NCBI RefSeq assembly: GCF_000211855.2
Contig: NC_015638.1
Span: 2,081,001-2,145,000, forward strand
Source: Lacinutrix sp. 5H-3-7-4
Lineage (GTDB): Bacteria > Bacteroidota > Bacteroidia > Flavobacteriales > Flavobacteriaceae
DNA length: 64,000 nt
Direction: 5' to 3'
Part shown: piece after piece, positions 16,755-26,318 of the stretch
Layout: every line of letters starts with the position of its first letter
How positions within the stretch are numbered: position 1 is the first letter of the stretch
Made by a program: the position numbers and the translations under genes
The notes under the pieces: model-generated
Database searches by the model: none
Told to the model about the DNA's origin: nothing
What the model saw: only the letters and a program-made list of their open reading frames with translations

Positions 16755-17552
16755 ATGAAAAATAGCATTATTGCATTAGCCTTATTATTTATAGTATCGG
16801 CATGTAAAGAAAAAACCGAAACTGTAAAAACCGAAGACTATAAAACTAAAACACTAGATGTTACAACCTCTATATATCCAGAAAATGTAACCAAAGTATT
16901 TAATGCTCATGGTAGCATAGAGCAGTGGAATGAATTTAAAAATTTAGAATTTACTATAGCAAAAGAAACTGGTGACGAAAAAACTATTACCGATTTAAAA
17001 ACACGTCGTTCTTTTATAGAAACAAATACGTTTGCTTTAGGGTTTGATGGTGAAAATGTTTGGTTGGATAAAAAAGGAGAAAACGAATACAACGGAAACC
17101 CTAATTTTTACTATAACCTTATGTTTTATTTTTATGCAATGCCATTTGTTTTAGGAGATGATGGTATCACATATGCAAACACTAATGCTTTAACATTAGA
17201 AGGCATAGAGTATCCAGGAATTAAAATAAGTTATGGTGCAGAAATAGGCTCGTCTCCAGAAGATGAGTATATTTTATATTACAATCCAGAAACATTTAAA
17301 ATGGAATGGCTAGCATATACAGTTACTTATTTCTCTAAAGAAAAAAGCAAAAAGTGGTCGTTTATAAAATACAGTAATTGGCAAACAGTTAGTGGTATAC
17401 AATTGCCAGAAACTTTAACGTGGTATAATACAGAAGATAGTTTACCAACAGAGCCAAGAAACAATGTACAGTTTAAAGCTGTAATGTTATCTAAAAATAT
17501 GGCAGCAGATAGTGTTTTTGCTAAACCAGAAACAGGAGAAATAGTAGAATAA
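16755..17552 (+). CDS. Lipoprotein of unknown function, tandem paralogue 2 (265 aa)
   Basis: This is the partner of the preceding gene. It has the same lipoprotein signal (IVSAC), the same YPENVTKVFNAHGSIEQW start of the mature domain, GFDGENVW, LMFYFYAMPF and YNPETFKMEWLAY, and a closing FAKPETGEIVE that matches FAKPEKAEFVE of its twin. The middle parts have drifted, so the duplication is not recent. Both are probably on one transcript, ended by the hairpin just downstream. The molecular role is unknown. Confidence 0.8.
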   Translation: MKNSIIALALLFIVSACKEKTETVKTEDYKTKTLDVTTSIYPENVTKVFNAHGSIEQWNEFKNLEFTIAKETGDEKTITDLKTRRSFIETNTFALGFDGENVWLDKKGENEYNGNPNFYYNLMFYFYAMPFVLGDDGITYANTNALTLEGIEYPGIKISYGAEIGSSPEDEYILYYNPETFKMEWLAYTVTYFSKEKSKKWSFIKYSNWQTVSGIQLPETLTWYNTEDSLPTEPRNNVQFKAVMLSKNMAADSVFAKPETGEIVE

Positions 17553-17574
17553 TCTATTTTTTAAAATTTTAAAT

Positions 17575-17607
17575 AAAAAAAGGCGTACCAATTGGCACGC
17601 CTTTTTT
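17575..17607. terminator. Bidirectional terminator after the paired lipoprotein genes
   Basis: GGCGTACC pairs with GGCACGCC (one mismatch) around AATT, with A and T runs on either side. It also serves the minus-strand gene ending at 17628. Confidence 0.85.
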
Positions 17608-17627
17608 ATATATAAGCTTTATAGTGT

Positions 17628-17993
17628 TTAATTGTTTTCGTTTAATAAAGTAGAAAAATGAGTTTCTTCAGGATTAAAAAAGTTTCCTGTAAACATAACA
17701 TTATCTAATGCTTGATTTAAGTTTATTTTCGAGCTTAAATCTGAGAACTTGTAAATCTTATTATTTTTGCTAGTTAAAGCAACAAAGTTTCTATTATCAA
17801 TATGCTTTTTAGATGTCGATATAGTTTTTATACTATTTGTGACTACACTTAGTTTATTATGTATAATATAAGATGTATCTACATCGATAGTAGAAATAAA
17901 TAAAGGTGTATTATTTTTTTGCTCTTCTTTTTGTGTTTGAGAAAAAGAGAACAAATTAAACAAAAGAAAAAAGGTGATTAATAATGGTTTCAT
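17628..17993 (-). CDS. Small secreted protein of unknown function (121 aa)
   Basis: An N-terminal signal peptide (about 1-18, FSFS before QTQKEE) is followed by about 100 residues rich in Ser, Thr, Asn and Lys with no motif I recognise. No cysteine follows the signal, so it is probably soluble in the periplasm or loosely bound. It lies 53 bp downstream of the amidohydrolase-like pair in the same orientation, and could be cotranscribed with it. Existence is supported by a clean signal peptide and a terminator right after the stop codon. Confidence 0.6.
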   Translation of the reverse strand: MKPLLITFFLLFNLFSFSQTQKEEQKNNTPLFISTIDVDTSYIIHNKLSVVTNSIKTISTSKKHIDNRNFVALTSKNNKIYKFSDLSSKINLNQALDNVMFTGNFFNPEETHFSTLLNENN

Positions 17994-18046
17994 AATAACT
18001 CAATTTACTTAAATATAAGCTTTTTATTTAATAATTTAAAATATTA

Positions 18047-19345
18047 TTATTGTTTATATTTATTACTATAACGTTTATAAAGTTCTGTTTGGTGAGATTC
18101 TAAACTTATATCACGTCCTTGAATATAGGCTTTAGATAATTTGTTAGTTCTCATATCAAGCGCATCTCCTTCACTAATAAAAAATGTAGCATCTTTTCCA
18201 ACTTCTAATGAGCCAACTTTATCGTCAATACCTAAAATTTTTGCAGTATTTAGTGTAATTAAACTTAAAGCTTTTTCTTTATCTAAACCAAAAGCGGCAC
18301 ATGTACCTGCTAAAAAAGGTAAGTTTCTGGCATTCATACGTTCCATATCTCCTGAGTTCTCTAAGCCCACTAAAACACCGGCATTAACTAATGTATTAGC
18401 TAAAGTATAAGTTACGTCATAAGCGTCATCATCACTGTTGCTATTACTGTGTATACGTTGTAATAATACAGGAACGTTATTTTGCTTTAATAAAGGCATT
18501 ACCTTATCTGCTTCTGCACCACCAACTATAACTAAACTTTTTACATTATTATCTTTAGCAAAAGCAATGGCATCTGTAATTCCTTTTTGGTCATCTACGT
18601 GAACAAATAATTTTTTAGTACCATTAAATAATGGTTGTAAAGCTTCAAATGGTAAATGTCTTGGCGATTTGTTACCAGCGTTATAAGCCTTACTTTCTAA
18701 AACATAATTTGTTAGATTATTTACTTGTTCGGTATATTTTTTATTAGGTTTTAAACCTGCTGGCTCACCTAACCACCAACGACCACGAGAATAAGGGTTT
18801 GGCCAGTTAAGATGGATACCATCATCTTCTTTTATAACAGCATCTTCCCAATTCCAGGCATCAAACTGTACAATAGATGAGGTTCCCGAAATGCGTCCGC
18901 CACGTGGTGTAATTTGTCCCATTAACACACCGTTTGGTCTCATAGATTCTACAACTTTAGACTCAGTATTATAAGCTATTAAACTTCTTACATGTGGGTT
19001 CATAGCTCCAACTTCTCTAATATCGTTAGATGCACGTACAGCATCAACTTCAACTAATCCTAAAGTTGAATTTGGTGCTATAAAACCAGGATAAATGTGT
19101 TTACCGTTTACGTTTATAACTTTACCTTGCCTAGCAATTTTCATGTTTGCACTACCAACAAAAGTTATTTTTCCTTCGTTAAACATTATCAGTGCATTTT
19201 CAATTACTTCACCATTTCCTAAATGTGCTGTCGCACCTTCAATAGAATAGGCTTGAGTTTGTTGTGGCGCAGGTGTTTGTTGCGCAATCGCAACTACAGA
19301 TAGTAGTAGAGCAAAGGTTAGTAATTTGTATTTTAAATATTTCAT
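18047..19345 (-). CDS. Secreted amidohydrolase-like protein lacking the HxH motif (432 aa)
   Basis: The protein has a signal peptide (1-21) and the overall layout of metal-dependent amidohydrolases: an N-terminal composite beta domain (GEVIENALIMFNEGKITFVG), a TIM-barrel middle and the C-terminal NTAKILGIDDKVGSLEVGKDATFFI segment. The first metal site normally reads PGxIDxHxH; here it is YPGFIAPNSTLGLVE, so both histidines are absent. It resembles the first half of the 996-residue neighbour. It may be a non-catalytic or altered partner. The larger gene lies 72 bp upstream, so an operon is likely. Confidence 0.85.
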   Translation of the reverse strand: MKYLKYKLLTFALLLSVVAIAQQTPAPQQTQAYSIEGATAHLGNGEVIENALIMFNEGKITFVGSANMKIARQGKVINVNGKHIYPGFIAPNSTLGLVEVDAVRASNDIREVGAMNPHVRSLIAYNTESKVVESMRPNGVLMGQITPRGGRISGTSSIVQFDAWNWEDAVIKEDDGIHLNWPNPYSRGRWWLGEPAGLKPNKKYTEQVNNLTNYVLESKAYNAGNKSPRHLPFEALQPLFNGTKKLFVHVDDQKGITDAIAFAKDNNVKSLVIVGGAEADKVMPLLKQNNVPVLLQRIHSNSNSDDDAYDVTYTLANTLVNAGVLVGLENSGDMERMNARNLPFLAGTCAAFGLDKEKALSLITLNTAKILGIDDKVGSLEVGKDATFFISEGDALDMRTNKLSKAYIQGRDISLESHQTELYKRYSNKYKQ

Positions 19346-19417
19346 TTTGAAATGTGTTTTATTAATTTGAAAAAAATATAAGGTCTTCCTATTTTAAGTA
19401 AGCCTTTTTATTGCTTA

Positions 19418-22408
19418 CTATATTTCTGTATCACAGTGAAAGTGTTCTTTTTCTTTCTTTACAATAGGTTTTGTTTTTAAGCCCTTATTTTTTGCTTGTA
19501 ACATTAAATTTGTAAGCTCATTTTTTTCTATTTTAATGGCTTCACGTTTTTGTTTATCTGTTTCAATATCAAAATAAGTTGCACCTTCAATTAGGGTTTT
19601 TTCTGCTTTTGCATAAATAGACATCGGGTGATCGCTCCATAATACAACATCTGCATCTTTTCCAACTTTTATACTACCAACACGATCGTCTATATGTAAT
19701 AATTTAGCAGGATTAAGTGTTACAAATTTCCAGGCTTCTTCTTCGCTAACATTACCATATTTAACTGTTTTAGCAGCTTCTTGATTTAAACGTCTAGACA
19801 TTTCGGCATCATCACTATTAATTGCAACGGTAACACCAGCATTATGCATTATAGCAGCGTTATATGGTATCGCATCATTAACTTCGTATTTGTATGCCCA
19901 CCAATCACTAAAAGTAGAACCACCAACACCATGAGCTTCCATTTTATCGGCTACTTTATAACCTTCTAATATGTGAGTAAATGTATTTACACGAAAATCG
20001 AATTTTTCTGCTACTTTCATTAACATGTTAATTTCACTTTGTACGTAAGAGTGGCAGCTAATAAAACGTTCTTTGTTTAAAATCTCTGCAATTACTTCCA
20101 TTTCAACATCTTTTCTATAAGGCTTTCCGCTTTTCTTTAAAGCATCATACTCTTTTGCACGTTGAAAATAGTCTGTGTACACTTGTTCAACTCCCATTCT
20201 AGTTTGTGGAAAACGTATTGTATTATTATCTCCCCAATTACTTTGTTTTACATTTTCACCTAAAGCAAATTTTATAAATTTTGGCGAGTTTTTGTATAAC
20301 ATGTCTTTAGCACTTTCTCCCCATTTAAGTTTAATTATAGCACTTCTTCCTCCAATAGGATTTGCAGAACCATGAAGAATTTGAATACTTGTAACACCAC
20401 CAGCTAAGTTGCGATAAATGCCAATATGCTCTGGATTTATAACATCTTCTTGTGTTACTTCTGCTGTAGAGTTGTGTCCAGATTCGTTAACTGATGAGGT
20501 TGCAATATGCGAGTGCTCATCTATAATTCCAGCAGTTAAATGCTTGCCTTCTCCGTTTATTACTTTAGCGCCAGAAGCATTTAAATTTGTTCCTATTTTA
20601 GAAATTTTCCCGTTTTTAATTAAAACATCACTGTTTTTTAAAATACCTTCTTTTTCGTTAGTCCAAACCGTAACATTTTTAAATAAAATAGTTTCTTGTT
20701 TAGGTTGTGTTATATTTCCAAAAGCCATATTTGGATAGGTTACTGGAAAGAATTTTTGAGTTTTATTGTCTTTCTCTTCTTCATCTTTATCCTTTTCCTT
20801 TTCTACTTTGTCTTTTTTACTCTCTTTCTCGACTTTTTTAGCACTAAAAGTAGTTTCGTTTCCATTTGGAAAATATGCTTTACCACTAAAATTATTAGTG
20901 TCTGTAATATTAGAAACAAGTCTAATAAATTCTTGTTTTGTAGTATCTACTGTAGAGATTGTAAGGTTTAACCAATCGTCTTTAAAGCTTACTTTAGCAC
21001 CTAACGTTTTATCGTTTGCTTTTGCTTTTGCTTTTAACTTTTCTAATTTACCAGAAATAGAAAGTTCATAGGTTGTGTTTTTTAAATTAAAAGTATAATC
21101 ACCTCTAATGTCTGTAGTATTTAAAGCTTTAAATTCATCTTTTTCTCCGGTAACCCAGTTTTGATATATTGTAGTTTCTTTATCAAAAATATCTCCAGAA
21201 GTTACTAAGAAATTTGCATAAGCACCCGTTTTTAAGGTCCCTAAAAGATTAGATTTTCCTAGTATTTGTGCAGGAACTGTAGTTAATGCAGCTAAAGCTT
21301 TTTCTTTGCTTAGTCCAGCTTCTATGGCTTTAAGTACATTAGCCATAAATTCTTCTGGTTTTTTTAATTTGTGTGTAGTAAAGGCAAAGTTAATATTGTT
21401 TTCTGCTAGTATTTTTGGGTTATGTGGTTTTTGGTTCCACTCACGTAAATCTGCTAATTCAACAGCACTTGCTAAAAACGGATCTTCCATATCGTAAGCA
21501 TCTGGAAAATCTACTGGTAATATAAACGAAGCGTTTGTAGCTTTAATATCGTTAATATATTCGTATTCATCACCACCACCAACAAAAACATATTGTGTAT
21601 TAAATTGGTCACCAATATTATCTAAACGCAAGGCATTTAGTTTGCTACCAGCTTCCATAATTTGGACTTGGTTTTTATTTGCAATAAAAGCTTCTAAAGT
21701 ACGGTCTTTTTCTTTTGCATTTCCAGTTGCATACCAATTGGCATCCATATTTACTTGGCGTAATAAAGCAAATGCACCCATAATAGAAGTTGGGTAGGCT
21801 TGACGTGAGCTTTTACTTTTACTTGTTCCTAAATATTGTCCAGATTTTTCGGCTAAAATTCTATTAGCATCTGTACCATTAGAGTTTAAAGCTATTAAAG
21901 TTCCTGTACCACGAATAATACCATCATCAATATGTGTGTTTACAGTACCAAAACCAGCTTTTCTTAATGTTTCGGCTGCTTTACTATCAAATTTAAAATG
22001 TGCAATGGCATCTTGTTCTGCTCTAATGTGGTCATTCCAGTAGTAGCCTTCACGACCAGCATCGTATTGTGGTCTTCTAGAATTACCGCTTGGAGATTTT
22101 GGTGTTTCTACACCAAAAGTAGAGTAGATGTCTATAAATGAAGGATATATACTTTTTCCTGTTAAATCTACTTTCACAGCATTTTTTGGAATTGAAACCG
22201 ATTTTCCTACAGCTATAATTTTACCATCTTTAATAAGTAAAGTGCTTTTGTCCAACACTTGAGTAGGTGAAACGTGAATTGTAGCATTTGTTAATGCTGT
22301 GTAATTGGAATTTATGGTTTTTACACCATCATTTTTGGGCGCATAATCTTGCGCGAACAATGTTATACTAAAACATAGCATTGTTGTTAGTAATAATTTT
22401 TTAATCAT
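19418..22408 (-). CDS. Double-domain secreted amidohydrolase family protein (996 aa)
   Basis: Signal peptide 1-19, then two amidohydrolase-like halves. The N-terminal half (about 30-480) has the composite beta domain and the GKSNLLGTLKTGAYANFLV segment, but its metal site reads YPSFIDIYSTFG without histidines. A Lys/Glu-rich linker (about 535-560) leads to a second half with an intact GIIDEHSHIA metal motif, a SCHSY segment, an NSDDAE aspartate and VTLNPAKLLHIDDRVGSIKVGKDADVVLW. So only the C-terminal half looks catalytic. The substrate is unknown; cyclic amide or peptide-derived compounds are typical. It is probably cotranscribed with the shorter homologue that follows. Confidence 0.87.
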   Translation of the reverse strand: MIKKLLLTTMLCFSITLFAQDYAPKNDGVKTINSNYTALTNATIHVSPTQVLDKSTLLIKDGKIIAVGKSVSIPKNAVKVDLTGKSIYPSFIDIYSTFGVETPKSPSGNSRRPQYDAGREGYYWNDHIRAEQDAIAHFKFDSKAAETLRKAGFGTVNTHIDDGIIRGTGTLIALNSNGTDANRILAEKSGQYLGTSKSKSSRQAYPTSIMGAFALLRQVNMDANWYATGNAKEKDRTLEAFIANKNQVQIMEAGSKLNALRLDNIGDQFNTQYVFVGGGDEYEYINDIKATNASFILPVDFPDAYDMEDPFLASAVELADLREWNQKPHNPKILAENNINFAFTTHKLKKPEEFMANVLKAIEAGLSKEKALAALTTVPAQILGKSNLLGTLKTGAYANFLVTSGDIFDKETTIYQNWVTGEKDEFKALNTTDIRGDYTFNLKNTTYELSISGKLEKLKAKAKANDKTLGAKVSFKDDWLNLTISTVDTTKQEFIRLVSNITDTNNFSGKAYFPNGNETTFSAKKVEKESKKDKVEKEKDKDEEEKDNKTQKFFPVTYPNMAFGNITQPKQETILFKNVTVWTNEKEGILKNSDVLIKNGKISKIGTNLNASGAKVINGEGKHLTAGIIDEHSHIATSSVNESGHNSTAEVTQEDVINPEHIGIYRNLAGGVTSIQILHGSANPIGGRSAIIKLKWGESAKDMLYKNSPKFIKFALGENVKQSNWGDNNTIRFPQTRMGVEQVYTDYFQRAKEYDALKKSGKPYRKDVEMEVIAEILNKERFISCHSYVQSEINMLMKVAEKFDFRVNTFTHILEGYKVADKMEAHGVGGSTFSDWWAYKYEVNDAIPYNAAIMHNAGVTVAINSDDAEMSRRLNQEAAKTVKYGNVSEEEAWKFVTLNPAKLLHIDDRVGSIKVGKDADVVLWSDHPMSIYAKAEKTLIEGATYFDIETDKQKREAIKIEKNELTNLMLQAKNKGLKTKPIVKKEKEHFHCDTEI

Positions 22409-22477
22409 GAGTTAGTTTGATATGAGATTAAGCATTAAATATAATACTTAGCCAAGATATTTTGCTAATTATGACTG

Positions 22478-23545
22478 TTAAAGTGTTTTGTTTTGAAGAT
22501 AATTTACTAAAAGCGCTACAACGTAACTATAACTTTTCATACCTCCTTTTTGATTGTTAGCTTCTAAAAAAGAACTGTAAGTTGTTTGAAATAATGGCTC
22601 GATAGGATTTTTGTGGCTGTCCCAAAATACACGAACGTCTTGGTAGTTTTTTAAAATTCCAGGATTTAACTCCTGAAGCTTTGTGGTATATAATTCAGGA
22701 TTTCTTCTATATATTTCGTGTAAACAATGTCTTAAAGCAAAGGTATAACCAGAGTATTTAAAATAAATATCGGTATTACTAGTTGCAGCTAAAAAACCTA
22801 TAAAATTGGCTTCATTTTCTGCCGCATAACCTAATTGGTGCGCTACTTCGTGAGAGGCTGTTGTTGGTAATTTAAATATAGGAATCCAGCTGTTTACTTG
22901 AGCTTCGTTAGTTAAAGGATTTAAATAGCCACTAAATCCCATATAAGTTAATGGCATGCTAAGTAGTGATTTTTTTATACTTTTTCCGTCGTATTCTAAA
23001 TGCGGAAATGTATTTTGCAATACTCTGTAACCATCTGGAACTTTTTTTAATAATTGAGGTTTAGTATAAGGAAACACAACTTTTACGGTGTCATTATTGG
23101 TTATTTGAAGCTGAATTTTATTAGACTTATCAATAAGTTTATTGGTAACTGCTACAAGTTCTTCGGTAGTGTAATCGGCTTTTAAATTAAGGTTTTTATG
23201 AAGTGGTAAACGGTAATAATTAATAGCCCAGAATACATGAAACGCAATATAAATAATAGCTAATGCAGCAAATACATCAATTAACCAATGTTTAAAATCT
23301 TTAATTATACGTTTACGATTTACAAAAAGCCATCTTAAAATAAAAATAATTGCAAAAGCATAAATAAAATCACCAAACGAAAAAGGTAACCAACCCAAAG
23401 TAAACCTAAGAATTTTTGAAGTTAATGGATACAAACCATTGCTATAATAGGTTTCTACAAATTCTGGAAACTGTGCTAATAGTTTTACAATTAAAATAGC
23501 AGGAATTATAGAAAGCGCAATAATTAATTTTTTTTGTTTCAGCAT
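22478..23545 (-). CDS. DUF3810 domain-containing membrane protein with a zincin motif
   Basis: The 355-residue protein has three N-terminal hydrophobic segments (about 8-25, 55-75 and 90-110) and a large exposed C-terminal part. The latter has HEVAH at 232-236 and a downstream Glu at about 243-245 (AAENEANF), the arrangement of a gluzincin metallopeptidase. The family is DUF3810; its substrate is not known to me. It stands alone and is divergent from pepD, with 97 bp between the start codons. Confidence 0.85.
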   Translation of the reverse strand: MLKQKKLIIALSIIPAILIVKLLAQFPEFVETYYSNGLYPLTSKILRFTLGWLPFSFGDFIYAFAIIFILRWLFVNRKRIIKDFKHWLIDVFAALAIIYIAFHVFWAINYYRLPLHKNLNLKADYTTEELVAVTNKLIDKSNKIQLQITNNDTVKVVFPYTKPQLLKKVPDGYRVLQNTFPHLEYDGKSIKKSLLSMPLTYMGFSGYLNPLTNEAQVNSWIPIFKLPTTASHEVAHQLGYAAENEANFIGFLAATSNTDIYFKYSGYTFALRHCLHEIYRRNPELYTTKLQELNPGILKNYQDVRVFWDSHKNPIEPLFQTTYSSFLEANNQKGGMKSYSYVVALLVNYLQNKTL

Positions 23546-23642
23546 AGCTCAAAAATAGTTAATTTTCTGTTAGACCAACCAACAATTTTAATCCTGAAAA
23601 CTCTTTTTCGTACTTTAGCAGTTCTTAAATAAAATTAGATAT

Positions 23643-25103
23643 ATGAATACTGAAATAAGAGCTTTAGAACCAAAACCATTATGGAATAAATTTGCAGATT
23701 TAAACGCTGTACCGCGACCTTCTAAAAAGGAAGAACGCGTAATAAAGTTTATGAAAGACTTTGGTGTTAACCTAGGCTTAGAAACTATTGAAGACGAAGT
23801 TGGTAATGTAATTATTAAAAAGCCAGCAACACAAGGCATGGAAGATCGTGTAACCATTGTAATGCAATCGCATTTAGATATGGTACACCAAAAAAATGCA
23901 GATACAGTATTCGATTTTGATACCCAAGGCATAGAAATGTATGTTGATGGTGATTGGGTAAAAGCAAAAGGTACAACGCTTGGCGCAGATAATGGTTTGG
24001 GTGTAGCTACAATTATGGCAATTTTAGAAAGCACAGATATTGCACATCCTGCAATTGAAGCTCTTTTTACTATAGATGAAGAAACAGGAATGACTGGAGC
24101 TATGGGATTAAAAGGTGGATTGTTAACTGGCGGTATTTTGTTAAATTTAGATACAGAAGAAGATGACGAAATAGGAGTAGGTTGCGCAGGAGGAATAGAT
24201 GTAACAGCAACAAGAACTTACGAAGAAGAAGAAACTCCAGAATTTAAAATTGGTTACCAAATAATAGTAAAAGGTCTACAAGGCGGACATTCAGGAATGC
24301 AAATTCATGAAGGTTTAGGTAATGCAAATAAAATTATGAACCGTTTATTATTTGATGGTTTCGAGAACTTTGGTTTACGTATTTCTGAAATTGATGGTGG
24401 TAGTCTACGTAATGCAATACCAAGAGAGAGTAAAGCAATAGTCGCTATTGATGCTATACATGAAGAAGCTTTTAATACTGAAATACAACAATTAGCCAAT
24501 AGTATTAAAGCCGAATTAAAAACTATGGAACCAGATTTAGAAGTTGTAGTTTCTAAAATTGATACTCCAGAAAAAATAATGAATTTAGGCGTGCAAGAAG
24601 GTTTAACACGAGCCTTATATGCTGCATTAAACGGTGTGTACCGCATGAGTGCAGATATTAAAGATTTAGTTGAAACTTCAAATAATGTTGCACGTGTTAT
24701 TGTAAAAGATGGAGCTGTTAAAATTGGATGTTTAACAAGATCATCGGTTGAAAGTTCTAAGTTTGATTTAGCAAATACACTACGCGCTACTTTTGAGTTA
24801 ACAGGATGTGAGGTTGAATTTTCTGGCGATTATCCTGGTTGGACACCAAATATGGAGTCTTCTATTTTAAAAGTGTTAGATAATTTATACCAAAAACTTA
24901 ATGGCGAAAAAGCGCACATTGCTGCTTGTCATGCAGGTTTAGAATGTGGTATTTTAGGTCAAAACTATCCAGATATGGAAATGATAAGTTTTGGGCCAAA
25001 TATTAAAGGCGCTCATAGTCCAGATGAACGAGCACAAATTTCATCGGCTCAAAAATATTGGAAGTTTGTTTTAGAGATTTTAAAAGAGATTCCTAAAAAA
25101 TAA
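23643..25103 (+). CDS. pepD: Aminoacyl-histidine dipeptidase (PepD, peptidase family M20)
   Basis: The 486-residue protein has the M20C layout: zinc-site QSHLDMVHQ, the bridging Asp in LGADNGLGVA, the general base in TIDEETGMTGA, the dimerisation-domain GGHSGMQIHEG and the late ACHAGLECG and GAHSPDE motifs. It has the usual length for PepD. It hydrolyses Xaa-His and other dipeptides in the cytoplasm for amino acid recovery. It is monocistronic with a strong terminator. A long open frame on the opposite strand (23615-24034) is a codon-bias shadow. Confidence 0.95.
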   Translation: MNTEIRALEPKPLWNKFADLNAVPRPSKKEERVIKFMKDFGVNLGLETIEDEVGNVIIKKPATQGMEDRVTIVMQSHLDMVHQKNADTVFDFDTQGIEMYVDGDWVKAKGTTLGADNGLGVATIMAILESTDIAHPAIEALFTIDEETGMTGAMGLKGGLLTGGILLNLDTEEDDEIGVGCAGGIDVTATRTYEEEETPEFKIGYQIIVKGLQGGHSGMQIHEGLGNANKIMNRLLFDGFENFGLRISEIDGGSLRNAIPRESKAIVAIDAIHEEAFNTEIQQLANSIKAELKTMEPDLEVVVSKIDTPEKIMNLGVQEGLTRALYAALNGVYRMSADIKDLVETSNNVARVIVKDGAVKIGCLTRSSVESSKFDLANTLRATFELTGCEVEFSGDYPGWTPNMESSILKVLDNLYQKLNGEKAHIAACHAGLECGILGQNYPDMEMISFGPNIKGAHSPDERAQISSAQKYWKFVLEILKEIPKK

Positions 25104-25111
25104 TAATTTAT

Positions 25112-25145
25112 AAAAAAAGCACAATCTCAAGATTGTGCTTTTTTT
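25112..25145. terminator. Strong bidirectional terminator between pepD and the PD40 gene
   Basis: A 15-bp perfect stem (A7 then GCACAATC, pairing with GATTGTGC then T7) closes a TCAA loop. Confidence 0.92.
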
Positions 25146-25219
25146 ATTTTTATTTAAGTAAGTTTTTTTACTTGATTAAAATACGTTTTTACTACCACTA
25201 AGTGTTATACTACTTACAA

Positions 25220-26146
25220 CTAAATTTTTATTTTGGTCATATAAATCTTGCTCAAGCCATTTTCATTTTCTTGAATGTATTTTTTGAACTCTAATATATT
25301 TTTAAATGTTTTAGGTTTTATATTCTGTCTCTTACTGGTAAAGTATAATATTCCATTTTTTTCATCGTAAAATGGGCAATACTCCATAAACTTAGTGTTA
25401 ATAGGTATGCCTAGGTTTGTAGGTTTTTTCCAGCTTCCATTTATATCCTTTTTCGCAATATATAAATCACCACTTCCGTGTCCATCTTTTTCATTGTATT
25501 TGGTGTAAATTAAAATGTCTTCGTTTTTGGATATAAATGCATTAAACTCATAACCAGCACTGTTAATATTTTTATTTAGTAGTATAGGAGGTAGGTACTT
25601 GTTATTTTGCCATTTACAAAAGTAAATATCGTCTTTGCCATAACCGTCTGGTGAATCCATAGTAAAATATAAATTATTATTATCACTAATAGTTGGGTAA
25701 AATTCGTCTAGATTAGAATTAACTGGTTTGCCTATATTTTTAGGTTTAGACCATTTTTTACTGCTATTCGCTCTATCTACATACCAAATATCAAAATCTT
25801 TGCTTTTGTTAATAGAATCATTTAAAGGTCTATTTGAAACAAAAAACAACCTATTTTCATTGGTTGATAAAAAAGGCTCTAAATACATGTAAGAATCACA
25901 AAATGGTAGCAGTTTAGGTTCTAACCATATATTGTTTTCTTTTTTAATTGTAGCTAATTGAGAAATTTTACCATTTGGACTCTGGATGGTAAAAAATGCT
26001 TCGTCTCCTTTAGCAGAAATGGTGAAATCCCTAATGTTAGTAAATTGATTTAATATGCTGTTAAATTGAATAATTTCATTTTCTTTTTGTGCAGATATTA
26101 GATTTGAAATTAAAACTAAGAGGATTACTAATAAAGGTTTTTTCAT
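25220..26146 (-). CDS. Exported PD40 beta-propeller protein (308 aa)
   Basis: A signal peptide (1-19) precedes a series of WD40-like PD40 blades, each with a pattern such as LFFVSNRP, DFDIWYVD, NLYFTMDSPDGYGKDDIYF and LYFTSKRQ. This is the propeller found in the OmpA-like protein at 1237-3153, but here there is no TPR domain before it and no OmpA domain after it. Possible roles are binding surface polymers or assembly factors. It is a single gene with terminators on both sides (25112 and 26263). Confidence 0.82.
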   Translation of the reverse strand: MKKPLLVILLVLISNLISAQKENEIIQFNSILNQFTNIRDFTISAKGDEAFFTIQSPNGKISQLATIKKENNIWLEPKLLPFCDSYMYLEPFLSTNENRLFFVSNRPLNDSINKSKDFDIWYVDRANSSKKWSKPKNIGKPVNSNLDEFYPTISDNNNLYFTMDSPDGYGKDDIYFCKWQNNKYLPPILLNKNINSAGYEFNAFISKNEDILIYTKYNEKDGHGSGDLYIAKKDINGSWKKPTNLGIPINTKFMEYCPFYDEKNGILYFTSKRQNIKPKTFKNILEFKKYIQENENGLSKIYMTKIKI

Positions 26147-26262
26147 AAAGATATTTTCTTTTCAATTTTAAGATTTAACTATTGTTAATGCGTTTTCATT
26201 TTTTAGTATTAAACGAAGTTAAACAATTTAGTTTTGAAATTTTTAAGTGATTATTGGGTATA

Positions 26263-26297
26263 AAAAAACCTTCAGCTTTTATTACTGAAGGTTTTTT
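26263..26297 (-). terminator. Terminator downstream of the cyclophilin-FKBP gene
   Basis: AAAAAACCTTCAG (26263-26275) pairs with CTGAAGGTTTTTT (26285-26297). It acts for the minus-strand gene ending at 26319. Confidence 0.88.
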
Positions 26298-26318
26298 AAT
26301 TTCCGCGAAAGCGAAATA

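Noticed and set aside
18895-18915. CCACGTGG, a parS-like core
   Set aside because: The flanks do not give the TGTTnCACGTGnAACA palindrome and the site lies in coding sequence far from parAB.
20175-21497. Several + strand frames of 63-106 codons
   Set aside because: They are antisense to the 996-residue amidohydrolase gene, with compositions typical of reversed coding sequence.
23615-24034. A 139-codon open frame on the minus strand
   Set aside because: It is fully antisense to the N-terminal half of pepD, has no signal or domain, and looks like a codon-bias shadow.
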